This document shows, in pieces, positions 1 through 11,600 of a stretch of DNA of 64,000 bases. Both the position numbers and the translations under genes were made by a program. Positions within the stretch are counted from its first letter, which is position 1. Every line of letters starts with the position of its first letter. Under the pieces are notes generated by a model, which was not told the origin of the DNA, made no database searches, and worked only from the letters and a program-made list of their open reading frames with translations. Origin of the DNA: Apostichopus japonicus (lineage: Eukaryota > Echinodermata > Holothuroidea > Aspidochirotida > Stichopodidae); assembly GCF_037975245.1 (NCBI RefSeq), contig NC_092579.1:1665001-1729000 (forward strand), read 5' to 3'.

Positions 1-58
1 GATAGATATAATAATGAATACAAATATGTATTCATATATGGTATACTTTAATATTAAC

Positions 59-304
59 CTATATGTTAAATCTGTAATACGAAATCTTACTGTATTCGCA
101 AAAGGCACAGCAAACGTCTAGATACAAAAGTCCACACCTTGCACTAGGACAAGTTTCAATTATACAATTCGTTGTTCCATTATTACAACGACACGCAGTA
201 CACGGACCAAGCATAACACGCTGGTCATGAAAAAGTAACACTCCCCTGAAGAAGCAAGGGCTTCCTAAAACAACAAACAAGAAGGGTGTGCAAGATAATA
301 ACAT
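59..304 (-). CDS. Small secreted single-VWC-domain peptide, left copy
   Basis: The 81-residue reading frame starts with a hydrophobic signal-like stretch (about residues 1-16). The rest is a cysteine-rich module with the von Willebrand C spacing: a Cys at residue 18, a CTACRC cluster, two more spaced Cys, then the CC..C ending. Single-VWC peptides in invertebrates are secreted and some respond to infection or stress; that role is family knowledge, not seen here. A possible splice donor (GTAAGA, at 90-85) lies just after the last cysteine, so this may be a first exon rather than a full gene. The ATG at 304 is the first in frame. A paralogue lies at 41,426-41,671. Confidence 0.6.
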   Translation of the reverse strand: MLLSCTPFLFVVLGSPCFFRGVLLFHDQRVMLGPCTACRCNNGTTNCIIETCPSARCGLLYLDVCCAFCEYSKISYYRFNI

Positions 305-1988
305 GCAAGTGTGAACAATTCTTCATTAATCTCGTAAATATAGATTTCAAAAATGTAACTGAGTGGAACAAATACGAAGGCCATTAAACCAGAGGTATTG
401 TATTATCTCGGTCAACTGCCTGGAGGTGTAAGACAAAAGTAGAACTTTATACTTAATGTATCAAAGCTTCACACATTTCATAATCTTTTTAACACACTTC
501 GTATACATTCCATATTTAGAGCATGCGGATATAAATGCATTCATATATACTATAATCCATACATGCTTGCATATCGAGTAAACGCCAAAACAGCCTTTAA
601 AAGCTTTAACCGCATTTAAAACCCCTCAAGGGAAAAGTTGTAATATATACTTTAATTCAATGCCTATTTCAGCATGTACTTTATTGGCGGCTCCAGGATT
701 TACGGGAGAGGAGATATAATATCGATAAATACCGAAATTGCTGCCTATTGAATATGCAGTGAACTCCTGCATTTAGGAAACGACGCTACTAATAAGGAAT
801 GCTATAGTTTCAACACTTTGTATATCGTATACCTTATAGTTTTGAGAAAGCCTAGATGTTGACAGAACCAATAACATTTCAGACGAAAGGGCTCTTAGGG
901 CGCGGATCCAGGGGATGGGGTGGAGGGGTCCAGTAGGTGGGGTGAAGAGGAGGGCAGATACACATCCATGCCTTTACTTAGTTCTTAGGCTAGCAGAACC
1001 TGTAGCGTTTAGACCTAGCTGTAGTCTGTATTAATAGCCTACAGCGTTCCTCACATTGCACCAATTCAGATTTTCTGCTATCGAATAAGACCCACTGTAA
1101 GAGTCGGCTTCAACGAACCCTGAGTCCTCTCACTACCTTTTTAAATCCTAAATCCGCCTTGTTGCCCCCCCCCACCCCTGGCCTTGTTATGGCTTTCCAT
1201 GGTCCGCCATGATATACCCTGCACCTTGTTTAAGCACACGTTAATTGTGGTACTCTAATCAAGAAACGTTATAAAGGTTTAGTAATACCTGAATCTCGGT
1301 AGTCGGACACACTTTCACTACCTGACTGGGCCTGGACCTGGGAAGATAATCCGACCAAGACGACAAAAAATAACCTTGTTAAATGGATCGCTTGTACATC
1401 CATATTTTCTTGAATATATTTAGTTATATATTATATATATATCTTATTATATATAATATATATATATATATATCATATATAATATCTCAGTTTTCATCAC
1501 CAACGTCACCAATAGCATGAAGCCTACGAATGTTGAATTTGCAAAGATATCAAAAACTTTCGTTCTCCATAGAATGACGGTATAAATATATAATAATTGA
1601 GAGTGCAGTGACTGGTAATACTTAGAACCTATTGAAAGACGGTCAATACATTAAGCACAGAAGATAGAACCACCAGTCTGTGTATTTAAATCGATGATGT
1701 GTTTGCTCTTTACTGTCGCACATTATTCAGCATGACAAATAATAACGGTCGAGAGGAAACAGGAAACCACCGTGAAATATCAAGGATTGTTTGAAAGGAG
1801 TTAAAGGATTTAAAGGGGAAAATACCGTAAGTATAATGTATTCCACACCATATCCTGTCAAAACACCTTCGATCTTCATCATACTGTATACGGAGATAAG
1901 CATGTTTTGAACACCTGCACGTTAGTAAAGCAATGATTTGACGTCGGGGGCCATTTTGAAAAGCATTTACACAGTTTGACTTCTTTAC

Positions 1989-1990
<2 letters not shown>
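305..1990. other. Non-coding part of the left block
   Basis: I see no supported gene. The stretch holds a GC-rich segment with TIR-like ends (898-1161) and a short TATA-type microsatellite (about 1425-1475). The rest is unremarkable AT-rich sequence, also present in the right block. Confidence 0.6.
898..1161. mobile_element. Possible non-autonomous hAT-like element, left copy
   Basis: The left end reads GGGCGCGGATCCAGG and the right end, reverse-complemented, CAAGGCGGATTTAGGA. These are imperfect inverted ends of the same CGGATCCAG type seen at 5045-5635 and 50,637-51,655. I find no clean target-site duplication, so the call is tentative. The duplicate lies at about 42,265-42,529. Confidence 0.35.
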
Positions 1991-2073
<83 letters not shown>

Positions 2074-2113
2074 TATATAAATATATATATATTTATATAT
2101 ATATATATATATT
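1991..2113. repeat. TA microsatellite at a SINE tail
   Basis: About 120 bp of TA repeats with a few A insertions. On the minus strand it directly follows the 3' end of the SINE at 2114-2230 and looks like an expanded SINE tail. The same arrangement occurs at 43,361-43,639. Confidence 0.9.
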
Positions 2114-2230
2114 TGATGTTGCAGTGAGTTGTAAAATCCAGAACAGCGAAAAAGTTCCAACCCCACACCGCGATCCGAACCGGGCTCCCGCTTTATATGC
2201 GGACCCACTTACCACTAGGCTATGAACGCT
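2114..2230 (-). mobile_element. tRNA-derived SINE (copy 1, left block)
   Basis: Read on the minus strand, a tRNA-like head carries an A box (TAGCCTAGTGGTAAGTGGG) and, about 30 bases on, a B box (GGTTCGGATCG). An unrelated short body follows, ending in the TA tract. The head does not close an intact acceptor stem, so it is a SINE and not a functional tRNA. A related copy lies at 2446-2563. Confidence 0.75.
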
Positions 2231-2445
2231 GATTGTATGTACAGAGGCTCGAAACCGGCAAGGAAAGTCGTAATTTCACTGTAGGCGGTTGCCACCAGTA
2301 TCGAACAATTATAGTTCTGTTTTGGTGACATATTTTGCCTTACTCTAGAGATCAAACATGATGTCATTTGTGATTCCTAAAGCCGGATCTCGAAAGAGAT
2401 ACTTTGAACAGACTTTATGTTAAATGAAATTGAAATATACGACAA

Positions 2446-2563
2446 AATTGTAGCGAGTTGGAAAATCCAGAACAGCGAAAAAAAATCCAGCCTCCACCAG
2501 GATTCGTATCCGAACCTCTTCCGCTTTATATGCGGACACCCTAACCACTAGGCTATGGACGCC
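2446..2563 (-). mobile_element. tRNA-derived SINE (copy 2, left block)
   Basis: Same family as the element at 2114-2230. It has the A box TAGCCTAGTGGTTAGGGTG, a B-box-like GGTTCGGATACGAATC, and a shared body (CTGTTCTGGATTTTCCAAC). It has no TA tail here. The right block carries its counterpart at 43,901-44,015. Confidence 0.75.
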
Positions 2564-3624
2564 TGTGTCCCCTACATTATTAACCCCTTTGCAAAATACA
2601 AAGTAGCATATGTAAATCACATTATCATAATCACAAGAGAGGGAAGGGGGTCAGAGACCATATTCAACATTGGGAATTTTGACCACAGTGCTTGGGTAAT
2701 AATATATGGGGGCATTTTTAGCTCTATATCAAACAGGAATTTGCTGTATTCCAAGACGATCAGCTGGTTTCGATTGAATTGTTTACCTGCATATAAGTTA
2801 CATTATTATTAATATAGCAGTTGATTGTGATTGAATAAGTTGATTGTGATATAAGTAACATTGTTTATGACTGATTGGTTTGGTCACCATTTGTCTTGTT
2901 GGTAATATATTCTTGGTGATATCTTGGTGATATCAACAAAGGCTAAAAACATATAGGTACTCCGTCTTTACACAGGGATCTTTACAAAGTCAAGAACCAC
3001 TTGGATATATATATATATATATAGCCCAATTTCAAAAGCCATCCATGTGTTGCGTACCAGGCCCTGATATTTTCCTGGCCTAGCATTGGAAACTTATAGT
3101 TGGAAAGATTAATATGTATTATAAAACTGTGACTCTACCACCCCTATAAAAAAAATTATAATAATAACAACAAAAATATCAGGCTTTTTATTAGTTTTAT
3201 TTTAACTAAAATAAAGTAGTCAAAGGGATGACCTCACATGTGAACAGGAATTTCTCTAACATCATCAAACTCTTGCCCTGTTAGTAAGAGATTTCATGCC
3301 TGGTTTACTGCCAAATTCTAAATAATTTATAGGCCACATTTTACATTGAAATATAACAATTTCATTTTTTTTTCTGTATCACAATTTGCTTTTTCAAATT
3401 AAACCCAAGTTGTAAATTCTGTTGGGAATGTTTACGTACTCGTATGTACAGATGTACCTAAAACATTATATCACACGATTAAAGAGGCAATGTCTGTAAG
3501 AGCAAATATATAAATTACCATGAAAGTGAAAAATAAAGGAGTTTGTGAATCAGAAATTTGACTTTGGTCTATTCTTTGATTTTGATTTGCATTTTTGTTA
3601 TCGCTGTATAAATTAAAAATCAAC

Positions 3625-3957
3625 TGTAGCAAAAAGTGACCAACGTTAGAGAATAGTATAGTGCTAGAAATTGAGGAAACATAGCACGTAAGAAATATTA
3701 GCACTTTTTGCTAAACTGTGTTTAGCACAGGTTACTCCTAAACTTTTCTGTAAAATTTGTCATAAATATTGGTTAAATATTACATTGCCCATAGTTTAGC
3801 AACTTAGGTTTTGCCCAATTCTGAAGACAAATGTTACCCTAAAGTTTAGGAAAACCTGTGCCAAACACAGTTAGCAATATGTGCTAATAAAATATCCGTC
3901 TTTGGTTGCCCAATTTCTAGTAATAATATTCTCCAATGGTGGGCACTTTTTGCTACA
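3625..3957. mobile_element. Foldback/MITE-like element, left copy
   Basis: Two arms of roughly 120 bp face each other (about 3625-3748 and 3840-3957). The outer ends are TGTAGCAAAAAGTG and its reverse complement, and the arms share imperfect pairing through the GCACAGGTT / AACCTGTGC segments. There is no coding capacity and no certain target-site duplication. The duplicate lies at 45,079-45,411. Confidence 0.65.
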
Positions 3958-4018
3958 TCGTTCTTACCGTGTATTGGAAGGGACGATATCATTTTGAATC
4001 ATCGATATAATATAATCG

Positions 4019-4144
4019 TAGATTGCTCTTGCATGAAACCCCGCCTTACTATGACCAGGTCGGGTATCAAACCCGAAATCTCCCGATTATTAAGCCTCAT
4101 TGCTTAACATACCACCGTCTGTATCCACTAGGCCACAGCACGGG
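4019..4144 (-). mobile_element. tRNA(Leu/Ser)-like SINE head at the duplication boundary
   Basis: On the minus strand there is a tRNA-like sequence with A box TGGCCTAGTGGATAC, a long variable-arm-like insert and B box GGTTTGATACCC, followed by a short unrelated 3' part. It starts within a few bases of the point where the left and right blocks stop matching, and the right block lacks it. The lack of good stem pairing argues against a working tRNA. Confidence 0.55.
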
Positions 4145-4505
4145 TATAATAAATAAATTGAACTGAACCAATAAAAAACAAAACAAAGGGGAACAGGAAA
4201 CGAATAATGAAGCTTAATCTAACACCGAGTAAGAAAAAAAGAAGAGTAATCCACGTTGGAAATGGGATGTGTGATCTGGTAAATTTTTGTATAATTGGAT
4301 GGAAAATATCGCTATTTTTTGACGTTGGAAATATATTTGATGCTGTATGAATTTCAAGTTTAAAGGAAGCTGAAGAAACGAACAATGATTGATCAAACGC
4401 CCCATCCGTTTCGTCGCCCACATAACATATTAATAATTAAGCTTGAATGCTTTAGTACTTTCTAAGTAGAAAATACAAATATGTAACATGTGTGTAGCGA
4501 CTTAC

Positions 4506-4682
4506 CTTTCTGCAGTAAGAATCCCAGCAAGTCACCATACTTCATATATTCTGTTATAAGGTAGAACGGTTCATTCATTGAGCAGCAGGCAAGAAGACAG
4601 AGGATGTTCACATGGTCGCCCAGCTCTGCGATGAGTTTCATTTCGTTTATCAGGTCTTCTTTTACATCAAAAAATGCTCCAA
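4506..4682 (-). CDS. RTK exon: helix C to hinge
   Basis: This 177-bp exon is bounded by TTTTACAG and GTAAGT. It supplies the helix-C glutamate in NEMKLI, the GDHVNILCLL beta-4 region and the hinge EYMKYGDLLGFL, then stops at phase 1. It is the last kinase exon recognisable toward the window start. Confidence 0.85.
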
Positions 4683-7600
4683 CTGTAAAATCGAATAAAT
4701 GATTGCAAGTGGTTTGGACCAACAATGGAATGGCGACAAAACTATGTCATAGCAGCTCTACATTCCAAATTTGCACGGAATTAGGCTTATATGTATAAAG
4801 CATCGATATTTGGTGTCGTGCAAGTCTTTTCTAATAACAGATAGTTTCGCTTTTGCTCTTATCAAAGACGATTATGAACGCTCAAATTAAGTAGGTTATG
4901 TATACGTAATCATCCTAAACTATCCCCAGTCCATAGCACTTCGTTTGAAACAAGTTTTTACAAAGTTTTTATTTGTCATAACTATGTTATTAATTCCATC
5001 ATGTATCTTGAAAGTTATTGTAACACTCGAGTTAGGTGGTATAGCAGGGGCGGATGCAGGGTTTGTGACAGGGGGGGGGGGTCTGACTGGTCCAGCCGCG
5101 CCTGAACGTAAGACTATCTGAGCGGAGCGTCGCCATCGGTTGGCGCGGAGCGTACCAGAAAATTTTTGGCTTTACAAACCATCCAGATGGCCGGAAACGG
5201 CACTTCCCGAGTATTCTAAGCTGCATGTACCTAGCCTGAAAATATGGATCTCATGTCTGCAATTTCTCAATTGATGAGAAAAAACAATCTGAAATATGGT
5301 AATACATATCAGATGAGTTGAGATGATACAAAAATCATAATGCCTTTAGCCCCCAATCCCCCTCCCGTTCCGTCACCACTGTTTGATGCAGGGCCGGATC
5401 CAGGATTCTGGAAGGGTGAGGGGTTTGGCCTCCAGTGATCCTAGGGTCTAAGGGGAGTGGGTTTCCTTCTATCCATTGTGAAATTCTTGGATATTTAAGT
5501 ACAACAGCGAACCCCCTTCAAGTTAGCCATGCAAAGCACCTCTCTCTCTTTTTTTCTCTTTTTTTTTCTCTTTTTTTTTTGGCCAAGAGCAGGGGGGGTC
5601 CGGACCCCCTGCACCCCCCTCTGGATCCGCGCCTGGTATAGGTCTTTACACGTTTACCGTATACAAGGGCTTGTATAATATAGCAATACCTTCATTGTTC
5701 ACATTGTTGAAGGCTTACTTCTTCCATGTCATATATTTATACTGAAAAAGGACTTTTCTGCTACTTTTAAAGCAACTCAGGGGAAACACAGAACGCACTA
5801 TTAGTACAAAATTGAACAGGATCTCTCTGTGGAAGTAACATCAACATCCCGTAGCATCCATCAATAGGATTCCATGAACTTATGAACGCTTTGCATTTCT
5901 CTTGATACATCATCCTGTTACATTATATTATCTTATATTATAAATGTACGTTTGATGATTAATAAATATCTACATCACCTTTAGTAGTTTTAATAGCAAC
6001 TGTCACATCTTCAACTTTATTCTTCATGCCGGTGACCTTGCCCATATGCACCACACCGAATTCACCTTCCCCTAGCTTTTGCTCGATTATGACTTTATCG
6101 TGGCTAATTTCTTTGTCTGTTAATATGGGATCAACTTCTCGAGTCTTCTCTGTAAATAAAAAAACAAAACATAAATACATACACAGACCGTGAATAGCAT
6201 ATTTTTTTTTTATAAAATGGTGACTTCAGGCAAGAACTTAGGCACGATATTACCAAAACAAAATGATAGAATATCAGTTTTGGTAAGGCGTTTAAAGCTA
6301 TTCCAGTTTTAAAGGTATTCAGCTTTAAGTATTATAATCTCTGGTATTATAAGTTGTCATATTGAGCTTTGTTCTGATCGAGAAATTGACATAATCCCCT
6401 GTTTATCCCAGTAAGTACACCTTTGGATAGATGCTGAAGTGTCATTTCTCAAATATTAAAAAGTGGTATAGAAAACTGGAGGGATTTCATTATTTTTATT
6501 AAACCTAATTTAGTGTCACAATTTAACATTTAAGTATGTAGCTCAACACATATTCACTAAGTTCGTATCTCATATCAATCAGCCGATTCACACAAAGATT
6601 ACCAGTAAATCTTACAGTTTTGTACCACATTAAATACTGGATTGTGCTGACAAATCTGAAAAAAAAAATGTTAGCATGTGCTATTAGGATTACAGCCGAT
6701 TGATAGCACGATCTATTTTTTACTTTGGTACAAAGCTGTAAGATTTACAATAGCAACTGTGTTATCTGTGTATATCCGGTGCATCAATTGCTACTGCTTC
6801 GTGCAACATATTGGCTAAAACCATTCTAAAAACTATTACTTTCTTTTAAAATATTTCCATAAAAATATTACCAATGGCTTTCTCCTGGTACATTTGTTCA
6901 AGATGGAGGTTCTCTAGAATATCTTTTCTTATGCGTCTTCGTCTCTTTGTCAATAGAAAGCATACAATAACAACAACAATCACAAAAACTGCGAAAAGAC
7001 CGATGATTAGGATCATTGTTGTTGACGTAGATGAGACGGATTGAGGGGTAGGCTTTGGCCCAGGGGCAAAGCTTCTTGGTTGGATCCCCATGCTAGCCTC
7101 GTCTCCATTATCACGAACGATTGTGTCAGTCTCTTGTTCAGTCGTGAAGGGATGATCTGTGAAATCTAAATGAAAATATCAATCAGTTAATCCATCAGTA
7201 ATCCATTCAATCAATCAATCAATGAAACAATCAATGCAATCAATCAACCAAATAATCAAACATTCAATCAAATCAACCTTACAACCGATAACCAATTAAT
7301 GGATGGATAAACCAATCTATCAAATCAAATGGATCAATCAAGCAAGCAAATTAAGTGATGATTCTATAAAGCAATATTTAATGCAACCAAATAATCAGAC
7401 ATTCAATAAAATCAACCTAACGACCGATAACCAATTAATGGATTGATCAATCAATCTACGAATCAAATCAATTCGATCAATCAATCAATCAAGCAAAGTA
7501 TTCGATGATTCTATAAACCAATAGTCAACTCAACCAAACAATCAATTTTGTGAGCATAACTTTGCACATTGAGAATAAAGAAAACAGTATATTAGTAGGT

Positions 7601-8614
7601 TAAAATGTAATTATACGAACTTATTTGTGTTCCTCTAATATATTTGAAATCATACCAACATAATTGTAATCGAATTTACCTTCTTCGGAAATTTCGGCCA
7701 AGAATAACTTTGTGGCAAGTCTTCCTGGTTCAGGATTATTTGCATAATCTGATGAAACGTAAGGAATGATCTGTCAAATTTCCAAGGAAAAATAATAAAT
7801 ATTAAAAATTCAAACGACTAGAGCTGAACAATGAAATACAAAAATAGTATGGGATGCTTGAGACGTGTAGTGTGGATTAATGGTAAATGTACCTTTCGAC
7901 TGACATCTGAATAATAAAATATAGAAGTATTTGTTTTTTATCTAACCGTAAGTTTGTACTCAAGGCCTTCTTGAATTTCTGCGCTGATGGTTTCCCACGT
8001 ATTAACTTGGTTCTGTTCAAAATAATTAATAATGTTAACATTATTAAAGTATAAACTATTTTCACTGGGCATTGTTGAACTTCTTTCTCAGAACGACTCA
8101 TACAGTAAAAGCTAACACAGTAGTAGTGATGATCTTGATATCTCTCTTGGACACATCTGAGGCTCGTGTAGATATATAATACAATTATCATGCAGTCACA
8201 TAGCAGTCCGTTAGTCCATCAGAACCCATATACTTCCATTGCATGTGTTGAAGATATGCGCCTTAAGCTAATTCTGTTTATTAATTTTGGATGGGTGTCA
8301 CATTAACAGTACCATCATATTGATAGTATATCTGTAATACACATATTTTCGTATCTGCCATGTAATTTATTTATTATTATTTAAACCCTCTGATATAGGT
8401 AACTTCGGACTTACACTATCATATATTTGGATGGTATGAGACAGGATCAGGTCTCCATCAGTCGTGTGAAGCTGTGTTCGGTATTCCTCTAATGTTCTCA
8501 TATTGTTTACTTGTACCGGAGGAGACCAGATAAACGTCATGCTAACGTTACCGTGTGACGTATATGTAACATGATCAAGGGATACATCAGTGGGCTTACC
8601 ACATCGGTAAACGT
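4506..8614 (-). CDS. FN3-containing receptor tyrosine kinase, partial gene
   Basis: Six consecutive exons join in frame through GT-AG introns: 8614-8415, 8012-7947, 7770-7680, 7165-6872, 6149-5979 and 4682-4506 (minus strand). The first three make the end of a fibronectin type III region. The fourth is a membrane exon, the fifth holds the glycine loop GEGEFGVV and the VAIK lysine, and the sixth holds helix C (LINEMKLI) and the hinge EYMKYGDLL. The sequence is closest in style to FGFR/VEGFR/Tie-type kinases, but I would not assign a subfamily. The catalytic loop, DFG segment and 3' end are not seen between 4505 and 1. The 5' exons encoding the rest of the ectodomain were not found in 8615-12,837. 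The gene is therefore partial at both ends, or truncated at the duplication boundary near 4012. Confidence 0.8.
5045..5635. mobile_element. hAT-like non-autonomous element in a kinase intron
   Basis: The ends are CAGGGGCGGATGCAG and, inverted, CAGGCGCGGATCCAG. They are flanked by the direct repeat GTATAG (5039-5044 and 5636-5641). A second CGGATCCAGG motif at about 5393 suggests a nested or internal terminus. G-rich and C-rich runs near the ends could form a hairpin. There is no transposase. It lies wholly inside the intron between the last two kinase exons seen. Confidence 0.55.
5979..6149 (-). CDS. RTK exon: ATP-binding loop and VAIK
   Basis: This 171-bp exon is bounded by TTTACAG and GTGATG. 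It encodes the juxtamembrane-to-kinase start with the glycine-rich loop GEGEFGVV and the ATP-anchoring lysine in VAIKTT, so the N-lobe looks competent. Confidence 0.85.
6872..7165 (-). CDS. RTK exon: transmembrane segment
   Basis: This 294-bp exon gives an acidic, Ser/Thr/Pro-rich stalk, one hydrophobic helix (MILIIGLFAVFVIVVVIVCF) and a basic stop-transfer run (KRRRRIRK). That gives type I topology with the FN3 part outside the cell. It is flanked by TTTAG and GTAATA. Confidence 0.85.
7245..7545. repeat. Two-copy ~138-bp tandem repeat in a CAAT-rich tract
   Basis: A unit starting ACCAAATAATCA.ACATTCAAT occurs at about 7247 and 7385, set in a wider CAAT/ATCA-rich stretch (about 7180-7560). 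It sits in the intron between the FN3 and membrane exons and has no coding content. Confidence 0.7.
7680..8614 (-). CDS. RTK exons: fibronectin type III region
   Basis: Three exons (8614-8415, 8012-7947, 7770-7680) join at phases 0, 0 and 1. They read as one FN3 domain with the usual landmarks: an early Pro-Thr, a WSPP strand, NTWETISAEI and EGLEYKLTV near the end. The first exon begins with the last two bases of a split codon, so at least one exon lies further upstream. The middle exon uses the less usual donor GTTAGA. Confidence 0.75.
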
Positions 8615-11600
8615 CTGATAAATTAAAAGGAAATTATAGGAAATTATATAATTTAGATATGGCAAAACGATTGGTCAAAATACCATCACGTCTCAATATT
8701 GTAATTTCTCCAAAGTTGTGAAGAATGTTTGTACTTTCGAGTTATGTTTCAACTGAGGGAAAATGACTTTACAGAGGTACATTCGAAGTACGTGTGTTTA
8801 CTTGAAAGTGTATTCACTGAAATTTAAAGTACAGCCACAGATTTTAAGCATTATGGCAAGTTTCTTACATATCGATTCCGTGATAACAATAGCTAAGAAA
8901 TATTTTACCGAACATAATCTCCTTGCAACATAATTGCGATGTCATTGACGCAGATTGACAAAACCTTAAACTCCCTTCTTCAAAAATGGGAATGTACCAT
9001 ATTTTGAATGCAACATGGCAATTTGTATCAGATGCAGTAAACAGTAAATACAGAGCATGGGAATAATATATGTGAGATGGAAGAAGAAGAACAAGAAATA
9101 AGTGGACACTTTTATCGTCTGGTCCCTTTGTAACATAGAAATTGCAATGTAAAACACCCACCTCACCCCCCCCCCTCCCAAAGATAACCGAAAAAAATCT
9201 ATATCTTATTGTGGGACAATATTTACAAATATAAGAAAAAACCAGGAAGTATAACTTAGATGGATTGCTCTGCAGTAGGTATTGTTTTGGTTTTGCTTAA
9301 TTGTATCGAGTGTTGCAAAAATTGACATGAATAAGAGAATTCCAAAAGGATACACCTGTGCTACGAATTTGAGAATGATTGGGACTAGTTCTAGAGTAAG
9401 GATGGTGTAAAATTTTCATCGAACGAGTGTAATAGAAGTGATAGCTTGAATTGCAAGTATAAAAGTTATTAAAAGCTGGCTTGCTCGCGTTACGGATTTC
9501 AATTGGTAGGATGTGAATTTGACAAGAATTGCTCTATTTGCCCAGGGTCTTTGTCGTTCCTACTCGGTGAGATCTGTCTATGTCTGGGTCGGTAATGGTT
9601 ACATATAGCTTTTCTGCTGCAAGTTTCTTTACAATTTGATTTGTGTCTTCACCTTTAACTTGGTTGATTCCGGTAATTCGTACGCTGTTTCTTCGGGAGT
9701 ATTGTTCAGTACTTTTAAGTACAGCATTTTGTGATAGTGGGGCTTTTTCTAAGTTGTTGAATTGAATTTTTCTGCCAGTTTCTTGTAGTCGCTTGTTTTA
9801 TGGTCTAGTTTATTTTCGACTGCAAATAGTCTTCATTCATGCTCATCTATTTGCTCTAAGAGGCTGCTAAATTTGCGTTCAATAGCTTTGGTCACACACA
9901 GTTGTGCCTTTAACTCTCGAAGAGATCAGCTGTAACCATAGACGCGACTTCGGCCATTGACTGCTTGCTTTGTATTGTAGCTATCGCATGTCCTTTGCTA
10001 TTGTTTCCTTTGTTGTCTCCAGTCATTGTTAAGCAAAATAATTCATGAGATCCAAGTATTTGAGAAAGGGTTACATTTTATCTTGGAGGTAAGCAAAGCT
10101 TAAGCTTCTTGCTGTGTGTAGATCCCCTTGGAAGGATATTTGTGTCACATGAGTGCCTCACTGGTTACAGCAGAATCACTGCCTTTATTGCAATACGTGT
10201 TAATGATAGGATGAATAATTGGTCTTGAAGTCGGTCTGTAGTGATTGCTCACATGGTTTTTAGAAATTACCCCATGAGCGTTATGTTGAACATTGCAAAG
10301 ATAAGAGAAGTTGCAAACTGAAGAGATAATTTATAACAACTCCCATTAGGGTATCATATATATGCGCAATGATGGGTCTAAGGAGGGTATAGGGGGAATT
10401 TGTGTACTATCGCTGGGTGTCAGGTTCCAAGAAATCGCATCTAAAGGTATTGAAATTTAAAATTATTTCCGGATGATCCCCACTCGACGTCAAGTTTATT
10501 CCTTCGGTGCTTCGGTTGGGAAATATTCTTTATTCCTTTCATCTAATTTGCAGAATTTCCGCCACCAACCCCCCCCCCCCCTCTTCCAAATTTGAGAAAG
10601 TTCCTACACCTTTTCGTAGATATCATGGCAACCGAACTCAAACAGGCATTCAAATTATCATCTGGGAGTATCAATAAGTAAACCGTTTTGTTTCACTAAC
10701 ATATCGTATTAGTTTTCAGCAGGAATTTAGTGCAACGATGAGGTATACAATACCCTTTAAAATCCTCTGACAGCTTTTTGACAGTTCAGTGTGGCTATGA
10801 ACTTGTTTTCAACATTTGAAGTTGTGACAGTAACAAGCTGGGTTACAGAAAGAAAATAAATATTGAATGTAGAAGAAAAATAATCGCAGACAAAGCAAAA
10901 CACACAAACAGTTATTACTCAAAGCAGAAAATTCTCTTTTTAGTGTCTATAACAATTTATGTCACGATTTACAATTTGTTAGTACATTAGTATACTGTTT
11001 AAAAATAATAGTAATTATTACTTCAAAATGTTAAAAAAAAAGAGAGATAGAACATTAAAGTACTTGTATAACATGAAAAATGTGCAATTCATTCTCCACA
11101 ATGCCTATTTGCTAGGCCTACTATGTGGCTAAACAAAACTTTGTTTGTCTTTCAAAACATGACCGCATGCTATAGACCATCTGAGCCCTAACTCTGTAGA
11201 TATATGAGTCTCGGAGGCAATTTGGAGAGTGTTGGTGTTGTAAACTGCCATTTTTAGACTACCCAATTTGCATGAAAACTAAGTCATGGAATATCAATAA
11301 TGAATGTATTATCAATACATTGTTGGGCTTCGAAGCAATAAATTAAAAGCGTTCTATTGACGACGTTAATACCAAACTATGGTCTTTGGCAATGTAAAAT
11401 GCAATTATAGGGCAACAGGCACACATGTAGCAGCAATGTTAGTCAGTCGTGTACCAGGCATGTCCCTTATTGAAGATATTAATTAGAGACGCGACAGAGG
11501 AAAGGGGAAGTGTGTTAGAATGGAATGCACTGTACCCCATAAGAAAGTGTCTTTTAACTTTTTTAAGTATACGAAAACATCAGATCACTTTCAAATTACA

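Larger units (their letters stand above)
1..4012. repeat. Left copy of a ~4-kb direct duplication
   Basis: This block matches about 41,362-45,466 in the same orientation, with scattered substitutions and small indels. It carries the VWC exon, a GC-rich TIR-like segment, two SINEs, TA tracts and a foldback element. Both copies begin at the edge of a TAGA repeat. Similarity stops near 4012 (right copy 45,466), where the left copy runs into a SINE and the kinase gene and the right copy into unrelated sequence. It could be a real segmental duplication or an unmerged haplotype. Confidence 0.9.

Noticed and set aside
2114-2230. tRNA gene
   Set aside because: A and B boxes are present, but the acceptor and T stems do not pair and there is a SINE body. 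The same reasoning rejects 2446-2563, 4019-4144 and 60,724-60,972 as functional tRNAs.
8865-9161. Cysteine-bearing minus-strand frame as an upstream ectodomain exon of the kinase gene
   Set aside because: A possible donor exists, but I found no acceptor AG in a suitable place and no domain pattern.
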